Below are positions 47,839 to 57,300 of a stretch of 64,000 bases of DNA, one piece after another. The position numbers and the translations under genes are program-made. The stretch is from NCBI GenBank assembly GCA_028753945.1, contig JAPNXP010000001.1, positions 9,476,501 to 9,540,500 on the forward strand. Direction: 5' to 3'. The DNA is from Hexactinellida sp. DTS-2022. Lineage: Eukaryota; Porifera; Hexactinellida. How positions within the stretch are numbered: the stretch's first letter is position 1; every line of letters begins with the position of its first letter. Under the pieces are notes generated by a model. That model worked only from the letters and a program-made list of their open reading frames with translations, was not told the DNA's origin and searched no databases.

Positions 47839-50234
47839 TCAGCTGGGTCTGGAGCTGGTATACATAGGTGGGTGGGTAGGTATTGGATTATTGCCTGACA
47901 TGTTTGGGACGTGTTCCGGCATGAACGGCCGATGTCCCATCTGTGGCGAAGGAAATGGGTTGTGCTTATAACCTACCATGTGGCTCGAATTGTTATACTG
48001 TGGTTGGTAGTTGGACACAAATGCGGGCATATTCGTTGGAATAACACCGATCCCAGTTGGGGGGAGGGGGTGGCCCATGTTGTTGTGAAAAGGCGGTTGG
48101 TTGTGAGGGATACGGGGCGGGATCTGCATCTGGGGGTGTAGCGGGCGAGGGGGGTGGTGAAAAGTGTGAGAAGGAATGGAGAATTGAGGGAGAGGCGGAA
48201 CATCACTATTGCCCTGGGGCTGTAGGTTTAGAGCCGGTATTTGCATGTTGGGATGAGAATACATATTTGTGTGTAGTGGGGATTGTGGGGGAGGAGACTC
48301 TTGCAGGTTGAGAGCAGGAGCACGAGACATCTTAGGGGGAGTGTCAGTGATGAGAGGCTCAGTTAGAGAGGAAGTAGAATGGATTTTAGAATCGGGAGTG
48401 CTGGAGTTAGACGTGTCGTTCGGTGCTGGGTCATGAGTAGGGGTGTTGGAGCCGGGACTCATCTCGTTCTTGATGGAGAGACTCAGATCGCTAGACTCTG
48501 TCGGTACGGAGGTATCAGAGGCAGTTTGAGAGCTCCGGAGTATTTTTAGAAACGGCGGATAATACCCACTGCCTAGAGTTAGCTTGTGTCTGAAATTAAC
48601 ATGGGACTCCAGGTCTCTGAGGGATTTGTAGCTGGAGTAGCATCCTTCGGAGGAATATCTCTTCGCATCGAATGCGCAGAGAAATAGATCTCCGAACTTG
48701 CATTCTTCAACCTTTTCAAATGTAGTGTTACACCTGAATCAGAGAATATTAATTGATTAGAATAGAATACTTGATCGCTTCGTTCATATTTCCTATACGT
48801 ATATTAATACATTCCGGAATGTATTAATATATGCATAAGAAATTATTAACGAAGCGATCCACTGTAAATTCAAATCAACAAGAAAATAAATGATAGGCTA
48901 CAGACCTGGGGCTGATTACTAGTGAGTGATTACGATTACATCCTTCAAAAAAGTTTGATTATGATTACGATTACGATTACAGGAAAAGTTGTAATCGATT
49001 ACAATCGATTACGATTGTAATCGTAATCAGCCCCAAGCCGGTATTAGGCTAGAATGTACTATATCAGTAAATCAAACGAAGTTATTCTGATAGTCTGATT
49101 GTCTAGACGTATTAATTATTGTGTAGCGTTATGAACTGTAAATTACTAATTTAATGATGGCTATTAATACAATCGCTACATGGTCTGTTTGTACCTGACA
49201 GAACATATTACGAATATTGTAATCACTAATAAGAAGAACAGATATCGTTAATATAATATAGTTGTGCGGAATCTTGTGGACGAATTTTCTAAAATTTTCG
49301 GCCCGCGTTGACAAAATTCAGCTAGCATACAACACTGATCGTATGTCCTTTAATTAGCCAAACAATGCGTTTGATACATATAACAAAACTTACACTCAGG
49401 GATATTGTACAAATACGCCTGCGTAAAGTGATCTGTGGGAAATGACGCATCTACAGCGGTTTAAAAAATTTCGATAAATTTCATTAAATTCATTAAAACT
49501 ATTCAAAAAGCAATATTATGTCTGACTCTGGGAAATTGATAAACTCTTCTTAGCAAAACAAATTAAGATCACACCGGAAATACGGAGTTATAGGGCGCCG
49601 AGACTGTGGTCATAGGCGTAGAGTATGACGGGGCGGGCCAGGGCACGCCCCGTCAGCCCGTATGCATTACGGGGCGGAGGCCTCTTCGCCCCGTCAGCTT
49701 TCTGTTAAAGATTCCGGAAAATATATAAATAGATACAGAGTATGAAATCATGACTATTTCAATCAAGAATAATTGTACTTTCCGGATATTTTATCAATAA
49801 TTTACTGCACGAGTATACCAATTGGGGAATCCCGCTTAACGACCACCTCAGAATAACGATCATCCCGATATTGCTACTAATTTTTATATTCTCGTTCAAC
49901 CACTTATTAACATTAGTATTAATTGATTTTGGAATTACGAGCACCCCGCTATTCAAAATTTTGGCCATTGTTTATGAACGAAAAATTATTTTCAAACACA
50001 GAATTACGCCCCGTCAGCTTTTGGTAAAATAATTAATAACTCTACGCCCATGACTGTGGTGGATACGATTAAAACAAATTGTATACATCTAACTGGTTCA
50101 CTGAATGCTGTTTAGCGAGGGTATTAATTAAATGTATATAAAACTGAAATTTACAAATAAATAAAGTAATATTACCTTTTACATTCTTTCAGGTTTTTGG
50201 CACAGGAGTAGCAAAATGTGTGTTTACATGGTTT
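47839..50234 (-). CDS. CBLL1: Hakai/CBLL1-like E3 ubiquitin ligase, last two exons (5' exons not found)
   Basis: Hakai is a RING-type E3 ligase and also a stabilising subunit of the m6A writer-associated complex. Exon 50234-50176 encodes KPCKHTFCYSCAKNLKECK, the RING core (human form IPCKHVFCYDCA), bounded by ttttctag and gtaata. Exon 48733-47839 follows in phase (AG|G makes Arg), completing ECKRC, then NTTFEKVEECKFGDLFLC and DLESHVNFRH, which match the phosphotyrosine-binding HYB zinc-finger region (QRIEQC..GSLFMC..DLQAHINHRH). A Ser/Thr-rich stretch and a long Pro/Met/His-rich tail typical of Hakai follow. The two exons sum to 954 nt, 317 residues plus stop. The upstream CDKCGLPI-type half of the RING is not found between 50235 and the eL37 gene, so earlier exons must lie further upstream or be lost. 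The 1442-bp intron holds three MITEs. Confidence 0.85.
48773..48859. mobile_element. 87-bp palindromic MITE in Hakai intron
   Basis: Ends GATCGCTTCGTT and AACGAAGCGATC. The middle contains a perfect palindrome of about 30 bp centred on TTCCGGAA. Located in the last Hakai intron, close to the acceptor at 48734. Confidence 0.7.
48907..49035. mobile_element. 129-bp MITE rich in GATTACG
   Basis: Ends TGGGGCTGATTAC and GTAATCAGCCCCA. The interior is a run of GATTACGATTACGATTACA-like repeats and their complements. Lies within the last Hakai intron. Confidence 0.75.
49611..50052. mobile_element. 442-bp non-autonomous hAT element with perfect TSD
   Basis: Ends CATAGGCGTAGAGTA and AACTCTACGCCCATG, flanked by identical ACTGTGGT at 49603-49610 and 50053-50060. 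GCCCCGTCAGC occurs three times inside. Located in the last Hakai intron, about 120 bp from its donor. Confidence 0.85.
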
Positions 50235-50483
50235 CTAGAAAATATACAATAATACGCGTTTCAATAAACATATAATATTACAATACTCTTAAATATAAAT
50301 CTAGAGATTGCAACCTCTCAGAGACCACAGCTCACTCTCCCTTAGCCTCCTACAATGCCGCTAGACATCATTCCTATTTGTCAAATCACATACAACTAGT
50401 GTTTAATCACATCTCTAACAATTAATAAGTTATCTATCAGATATAATCTATCGTCTAAGCACTACAAATAGTTCTAATTCAAA

Positions 50484-50780
50484 TCATGATTGCCCTAATT
50501 GGGATTTGTTCCGAGCTTGCTTGTTGGACTTGGCCAGTCCACTCCTGAATCCGTGTTTGAATCTCCTGTGCACCAGTTTCATGTGCTTCATCCTACCAGT
50601 TCCCGTTGTGTGTCTGCGGTGGGCCTTCTCGCTCCAGTTGAACACCCTCTTCTTCTTGCTGGGATAGGCGCAGGAGGAGCACCTGCTCTTCTGGATGTGG
50701 TACGACCTACGGCCGCACCGCCTGCACAGAGTGTGCGTCTTGTTGTGACGCTTTCCGAAACTTGTGGTGCCCTTTGTCAT
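50484..50780 (-). CDS. RPL37: 60S ribosomal protein eL37, intronless coding region
   Basis: 98 residues, ATG at 50780. The N-terminal [19 protein letters not shown] and the zinc-binding pattern CRRCG...CSSCAYP (four Cys) are those of eL37, as is the C-terminal [20 protein letters not shown] and [10 protein letters not shown]. Human eL37 has 97 residues. It is a structural component of the large ribosomal subunit that contacts 5.8S/25S-28S rRNA. In many animals the first intron follows the start codon; here no intron interrupts the frame. It lies between the collagen gene and the last known Hakai exons, all on the minus strand. The tail [15 protein letters not shown] is basic and variable, as in other species. 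Confidence 0.97.
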   Translation of the reverse strand: MTKGTTSFGKRHNKTHTLCRRCGRRSYHIQKSRCSSCAYPSKKKRVFNWSEKAHRRHTTGTGRMKHMKLVHRRFKHGFRSGLAKSNKQARNKSQLGQS

Positions 50781-51068
50781 GGGAATACAACTTCAAAATA
50801 ACAATCTAGAAATGTCTCCATTATAAGATATACAGTCAGGGTAACGTACATATTTTAAGGTTCCTAAATTGGTAATTTAACAACTCTTACAAATCAGACA
50901 CTAAAACAAATGTACTTTTATGAACAGTGATATTGATACAAACAAAATATACAAATTTCATCAATCTGGTTCTAAAAATCTCAAATTCAATAGTCATTAA
51001 ACAGCTCGGTAGGGTATAATACAGGACAAACAAATAACATCATATTTGTAATTTTACAAGAAGGCTGA

Positions 51069-53756
51069 TTAAAAGGAAATAAGGACACATATAAGAGAGC
51101 ATTTTTTATTGCAAGTCGAAGGGATATGGGAATAACCATCCGCACCATTGATTGACGAGAGTCCAGTATCCGAAGACTGTTGACTATTCCAATTTCGACA
51201 GTTGTTGTTTCGTCCTCCATTCCAATAGCAGGAACTTGTAACTGACTCCCCGTCTGAGGTCAGTAGATCCGCCGAAGCTTCATTGAATGGCAAGTCGCGT
51301 AGAAACTCTGCCCACGACTCATACATAGTCTGTGCAAGAGCGTTCTTAACTGGTATGAAGTGGTAACGAAAGGGAATGAGAGCAGCTGGGTTTCTGTTGA
51401 AACTATAAAGATGGGCCTTGTAGTATCCAGTTACGCTGTCCTGATTGCACAGGTTATCCGCCCCAGTGACTCCCTCCAGACGGCCCGAGACAGGGGTACT
51501 CAGACCGAATATAATAATGCTAGAGAGCTGGCACTCAGTTAAGTCCAGTGTGCATTGAGAGGTACAGCGGAGCTCTCCCTCGTACAGGTCGCCTCTCAGC
51601 AATTTACAAGTCAGCTCGTTAATATTGGTAGAATCACACTCTTCGTTGTCATCAATAATCTCGTCTCCACAGTAGCTACCAGACTGAGGGACACTAGTGC
51701 TCCCTACGTCCACAATCTCAACCCAGGGCGTGACAGAAGCCCGGATCTCCAACCAACCATCAAGCGAAAGAAACGCCATCTTCCCGAGATCAGATCGATA
51801 CACCAGAGCCCCGGGTTCATTAACGGCAGCCATCTCTTGTCCAGACCGGGCATGAAATACCCTAGTCCCATTCGCGGCCTTGCCTGGCTCCCCTTTAGTC
51901 CCCTGAGGACCAGGGATACCGGGGAACCCCTGCCGGCCCGAGTCTCCTTTGGGACTAGATGCACCTTCTTGACCTCGATCACCTTTCAGATTCAGCAAAT
52001 CGGACATTCGACCTACAGCAGACCTCAAGTACTCATCAGTTATATTCATGCTGGCAGGGTTACCCTTTTCACCTTTTGCGCCGACGTATCCCTTCCCATC
52101 GATTCCCTGTGGGCCCATCTCCCCCCTAGCACCCTCCTCGCCTGTCCTTCCATTCAGGCCGGCGCTACCCGCTGCACCCTTGGGACCCGGGTCTCCCGAG
52201 GCTCCCCTCTCGCCAGGAGCTCCTTTACTGCCATTTCTACCCGCAACGATAAGGTTGGGAGGGACAACGCCAGGTGGACCGGAAGGGCCAATGGGACCAG
52301 ATGTTCCAATGGGACCTCTATTACCATCTCTACCAGACACTCCGACCTCTCCACTTACTCCTGGCTCTCCTTTCTCGCCCCTCACTCCTGGAGTAGCTTT
52401 ACCAGAGGGCCCTTCTAGCCCCTGTTCCCCCTTCTCTCCCCTGACACCAGGGGTCCCACTGTCCCCCTGATCTCCCACTTCTCCTTTAATTCCTGACTGG
52501 CCGGCAGCTCCAACTGCGCCACTCTCTCCCCTGGCACCTCTTAACCCCGGCTCTCCCTTGCTGCCGCGCTGCCCTCTATTCCCCTGATCCCCTTTCAGAC
52601 CCTTCTCGCCCACTCTGGACTCATTAGCCAAACAAGCGTGCACCAGCTCACAGACTGGCTGGCTAGACTCAACACTCAGAGTAGAGTTCTCGATTATCTC
52701 CTCGATTTCCTCTTCAACTCTATCCCACTCTACTCCCACTCCTTTCTGCCCCTTCTCCCCGTAAACACCTCGATCTCCTTTATCCCCCTTCGGACCCGAC
52801 TCCCCATCCCCTCCAGAGGTGCCTGTGTCCCCCTTCTCACCACTCGGCCCGACCTCAGTCACAACAGAAGTGCCCCCCTTCTGGCCCTTAGGGCCGGGAG
52901 GCCCCGCTATGCCCTGGGCTCCGGGGTCTCCCTTCTCACTGCCGCTGGCAGAGCTGCTAGTCGGAGCCTCCTCATCCGGACTCTCTCCGGACCCAGAGGC
53001 GGACATGCAGTCAGGGTCGTAGTCCCCGGACCCGCTCATGCCCTCGCCCCACGTCGCACACTCGGGATCTGGGACGGGAGCGGGAGAGGCAGAGGTGAAG
53101 GGGCGACACAACTGGTTGTAAGCCTGTGGCCCCGAATACAGATATAGCTCAGACAGGTCGATGTTATTCATTGTGCTAGCGAGATCCTCTCCCGTAGTAG
53201 CGAGAAAGAGAGAGTAGTCCTCCAAATTAGTCGGCCATTCAATGCCAGGAATCGACTCTGAGTCTCCAGAGAGACAGTCAGTCTTATCATACAGAAATAT
53301 CCTATGTTGAGTGAGGATAAGTACAAAATGTGACCAGGTGCTCGAATCAAAAGACTGGACGTTAAGGGTAACGCTCTCGCTCGATGGCAGAGTTATCTGG
53401 ACCTTCATGTAGTACAGATCGTAGAGTGACTGGGAAAACTGGATTCTAAATAGAATTTTATCAGTGGTTGGGTTTGTAATGGCTAAGAGCGTTCCTTTCG
53501 TCGCATAACTAGCACGTATTGATATACGAAATGCGAGAGAAGATAGATTGATTGCAGGGTCTAACTCGAGTAATGGCCTCGAGGCTGAATTAGTTACCGT
53601 GTATACCTTTTTGCTATAAAGAACATTTACTTTTGATGATTCGTTCAGTCCCAAAAGATCAATCAGATCAATTGGATCACGTAATGCATTCTGTGCATAA
53701 AGCTGGAGAATAATGGTAGCGAATAGAAAGAGAAATAGTCTTGACAAACTCGACAT
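51069..53756 (-). CDS. Multiplexin-like collagen (type XV/XVIII) with endostatin-like C-terminus
   Basis: 895 residues in one exon; the first ATG is at 53756 (MSSLSRLFLFLF, signal peptide). Domains: a thrombospondin-N/laminin-G-like domain to about 220 ending in two Cys; an acidic linker with GMSGSGDYDPD and SASGSGESPDEE, Ser-Gly sites suited to glycosaminoglycan chains; interrupted Gly-X-Y repeats, about 275-615; a trimerisation segment, HARSGQEMAAVNEPGALVYR (about 638), as in collagen XV/XVIII; a Cys module CGDEIIDDNEEC...C...C..QC...EC (about 697-745); and an endostatin-like end, FGLSTPVSGRLEGVTGADNLC to CSLICVLISF, which parallels human endostatin 'LNSPLSGGMRGIRGADFQC ... LCIENSF'. Multiplexins are basement-membrane proteoglycans. 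The Cys module resembles repeats best known from bacterial surface proteins and is not a standard part of this family. The absence of introns is notable for a fibrous collagen gene. Confidence 0.88.
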   Translation of the reverse strand: MSSLSRLFLFLFATIILQLYAQNALRDPIDLIDLLGLNESSKVNVLYSKKVYTVTNSASRPLLELDPAINLSSLAFRISIRASYATKGTLLAITNPTTDKILFRIQFSQSLYDLYYMKVQITLPSSESVTLNVQSFDSSTWSHFVLILTQHRIFLYDKTDCLSGDSESIPGIEWPTNLEDYSLFLATTGEDLASTMNNIDLSELYLYSGPQAYNQLCRPFTSASPAPVPDPECATWGEGMSGSGDYDPDCMSASGSGESPDEEAPTSSSASGSEKGDPGAQGIAGPPGPKGQKGGTSVVTEVGPSGEKGDTGTSGGDGESGPKGDKGDRGVYGEKGQKGVGVEWDRVEEEIEEIIENSTLSVESSQPVCELVHACLANESRVGEKGLKGDQGNRGQRGSKGEPGLRGARGESGAVGAAGQSGIKGEVGDQGDSGTPGVRGEKGEQGLEGPSGKATPGVRGEKGEPGVSGEVGVSGRDGNRGPIGTSGPIGPSGPPGVVPPNLIVAGRNGSKGAPGERGASGDPGPKGAAGSAGLNGRTGEEGARGEMGPQGIDGKGYVGAKGEKGNPASMNITDEYLRSAVGRMSDLLNLKGDRGQEGASSPKGDSGRQGFPGIPGPQGTKGEPGKAANGTRVFHARSGQEMAAVNEPGALVYRSDLGKMAFLSLDGWLEIRASVTPWVEIVDVGSTSVPQSGSYCGDEIIDDNEECDSTNINELTCKLLRGDLYEGELRCTSQCTLDLTECQLSSIIIFGLSTPVSGRLEGVTGADNLCNQDSVTGYYKAHLYSFNRNPAALIPFRYHFIPVKNALAQTMYESWAEFLRDLPFNEASADLLTSDGESVTSSCYWNGGRNNNCRNWNSQQSSDTGLSSINGADGYSHIPSTCNKKCSLICVLISF

Positions 53757-54311
53757 TACATTCAAGTAGAAGTTAATGCAAAGAACGAACGAAGTAACGA
53801 ACGAAGTTAGTTTACACTGTTCACTACTAATTCAAACAATAATCTACCCAGGTAATAAAATCATTAGGCAATAGTTGACTCTACTACCTACTATATATTA
53901 GATATTGTTTCGTCTAATTTAACCACTTATACCTTGTACACATTGAAAGTCAATCCAATATAGATTTATTGTTTCAAAGAGAAACCTAACTTGGTGCAGA
54001 GTATGTTAACTGATATGTAATCACTGATATGTAATCATAATTGCTCAAGTAAATTGATTAACAAAAGTAATGGAAAGGAATGTATAAATTATATTCAGAA
54101 TAACAATTTGAAATTTATATAAAACACATTTATTACATTATTATTGATTAATGATAAATTAAAAATATTTTAAATGTGAGTGTTGAATAGACAAAACTGA
54201 ACCAAATCATCATTCAATCAATCCAAAATAAATCCCGGATAAATTAGCAGCATGATTTGTGGAAACTAAATACGAATCTTGACTAGTAATAAAATAAATA
54301 CAAATTAAAAC
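53757..54311. other. Intergenic region between collagen and flightless-1
   Basis: Holds the collagen promoter side and the flightless-1 3' end (both genes on the minus strand, about 550 bp apart). Near the collagen start there is a direct repeat of AACGAACGAAGT (53784-53808). TTTATT at about 54128 could be the reverse complement of a poly(A) signal for flightless-1. No other gene seen. Confidence 0.4.
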
Positions 54312-57300
54312 TTATTCCTTCCATGGGTCCCACCCATGAAAACAGCGTCGAAATATCCATGGTTCTCTTCCAGGCTTTGTAACCCTCAACTTTCTCTTAG
54401 GCTCGGTATCCATCTGCTCCAGATGTTTCAAATATAGTTCGCATGAACGAGCGGCCAATTTCTTTTCTACATCAGAAGCGGAATTTCCGATCCAGATAAA
54501 AACCTCTTCCCCAGTATCCAGTATCATGACGTCATCGTTATTAAGGTCGCCTTGATGGAAGTCCAGCAGTAGCTCACTAACACGGAAGAATCCCCTCTCA
54601 TTCGTGCATTTGAAGAGGCGGGCATGGCGCAAGTAATCAGCGCTGCGTTCCAACTCAAAATCTGGCCCAGGCCGCCCTCCCATCGCTGCCCAGAAGAAGT
54701 TGTCCGGCTCTTTGCCCTCTCGGATCACCTGGAGTGCGTAAGAGGGAGGCGACATGACTCTCCCCATTTGCTCTGCATGCAGCTCCTCTTCCTGTGTAGC
54801 TTTGCTTCCGAGCCAAACGTATGTGATTCCAGAGCCGCTCGTGCCGGGAAAGGGAATGCGCATAATGCAGCAGAACTCCGAGTTGAGCATGGTTGGGGAG
54901 ACCGGATTAACTTGGACAATTCTCCTACACAACTTGCTGTACTTAGCACGGATCTGATACAGGCAGGGGCTGGTGGGCTCGAGTGAGGGGCCATACAATC
55001 CTTTGTGGACAATGACTTTCTGACCAAAATGGGCCAAGAATTTGAATTCCTCACCTTGTTGCTTATAGCGTACGAGCTCAAAGTCAGGCCCAATGAAGTC
55101 TTCCCACGAGAGTCTCTGTCGAATCCCTTTCTCCTCAATTTCAACAAAGAAATCGTTGAACTGAAACTTAACCCAAACGCTCTCCTTGGCATCCTTTCCT
55201 TGCCAGAAATACACGATTCTATACTCCTCTGGGTCATCAGAGCTCCCCTCCGGCTGCTCTTCGTAGTAATCAGCTACGAACGCGTAGCACTCCATTGAGT
55301 AGAAGTGCCCCTTGGCTTCCTGCGGGAGCGGCTCACAGATGCTGCCGCGCAGTATGAAGCATTCTATTCGGATAAGATTCCTGCAGGAATCTTTAAAGAG
55401 GTGATAGATGTCTATGTCCATTTTCATGTTCCTCTGTTGGAACAAGGCAGAGATGTCCAGCTTGAGGGAGGGTGCGCGCGCAGCAGCAGTGGTCGCAGAC
55501 AAACTGGATGGGTTGACGATAGTGGAGTTCATGGAAAGGGTACTCACGTTTAGAGTTACGTCATTTGGTGACTGTGACGATTGATAGTTAGGACGTTTGT
55601 CCAGATGACCCCAGTTATGGAACTGGCTGCGAAAAGAAACAGGCTCGAGTCCTTGTGAGATAAGCCGGGAATTAACGTGGTCCGGTCTCGGGAACATCTC
55701 CTTAATCTCCTGAGCGAGGAATATACCTGCGTTGCGCAGGATTCCCTTCGCCTTCCTTCCTTGCCACACAAACACTTGTGAGTGGCTGTCTAGAATGAAT
55801 ACTTGCCCCCCGTCGAGCAGAGTCTTGCTAGGTCGATACTCTGAGAAGTGCAGCTGAGGCAGCTCCAGGCTGTCCTTCTCGAGGCGGACTGAAAACAGTT
55901 TGGATTTCGGAGGCTTGACTTCATTCAGAATTGAGTTATTCGGGATTTCATAATCGGAAGGCGGATACCCGCCCAGTGCCTCCCAGAACCTCCTAGGCTC
56001 GTTTCCTGCGTACACCGTGAGCACCTGCACCTTCCCGCGGTACTCGATCCACTTCATGTCTTCTGCGACTAATCTAGCCTTGCTCACAGTCCCTCGTCCC
56101 AAACTCGGAGCCGCCCATATGAAAATGATATTAATCTCTGGAGCTTCAAACAAGTGCGGGACGGAAAGATCCAAGCTGAGATAGGATAATGGGATGGGCT
56201 CCATTATGGGCGGGATATTCACTGCGGGCGTTAAGATGCGATAGAGACGGGTCTCAGGAATTTCAATATGAACCGGACGCAGCGCCGAAGCTTGTCCGCC
56301 CTCCAAATACCTAATGTCATCGGGAAATATTCTCAGGAACTCATTGGTTTCTTCGCCCATCTCAATTCGCTTGGTACGACACTTAGCTCCCAGCATGTTG
56401 CGCAGATGCACTGCGTGTATAGCGACCAGAGCCTTCTTATCGAGGCTGCTCTCGCTGCCCACCCAGTAGAAGATGTCCCAATCAATGCGCATGTTCTCGT
56501 TGTTAAAGGTGTATAGGATCAGGTAGCAGTCGCCAGTGCTGAAGGTCCCGTGGCAGGAAGACGGGATCATGCAGGGAGCCAGCTGATCAATTATCCACAT
56601 TGAGATGCCAGTGGAGTTGCCAATCTCCTGCGAGGAATCGAATATGAGTGCATAGTCCAGATCCGGCTTCTTGAGCAACTTCTCCTCCCAGCTGAGCTTC
56701 TGTCCAAACAATGACGTCACACTAGAGCCTGAGTCGCTCAGGTCGTCCAGAGAATCCTTGTGTTTATCCGCGATGTCAGCTAGCCCGCGCAGCACTTTCT
56801 CTGCCTCGGCTGAGTTGTGTGGGTGGGAGGACGGCTGCCTTGAGGCCGTAGCCTTGCCTGCCAGAGATGAGTTGTCGCAGTCCTGGGACAGGATTCCCTG
56901 CAGCTGCAGCAGTTTGCGTCTGCGATGCCGCGCGGCGCCCTTCAGTTTGTTGACCTTAGGATCTATAGTGACCACACCCTTTTTGAACTCCTGACTGGTC
57001 GCTTGCTTGAAATGATCCAATACCTCCTCTTTCTGTTTGGGAGGCAGCTTGAGCTGCGGGTTGTCGTCCAACTCCAGTGTCACCAGCTGAGTCATCGTTC
57101 TGAAGCCCTCAGGCAGCGTAATGAGTCGGTTGCTGGTGAGAACCAACTTCTTCAGCTGCAGACAGGTACACATGCTGGCTGGGACAGAAACTAGTTGGTT
57201 CCTGGCGGCGACGAAGCTCTCTAGGTTTATCATGTTACCGATATTCTTCGGTATCCCATCCATTTGGAGTCTGTTGTCCGAGAGGAAGAGACGCTTGAGC

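Noticed and set aside
51555-53147. Long open frames on the plus strand opposite the collagen gene
   Set aside because: They are antisense shadows of Gly-X-Y codons, rich in Pro/Ser/Leu without any domain.
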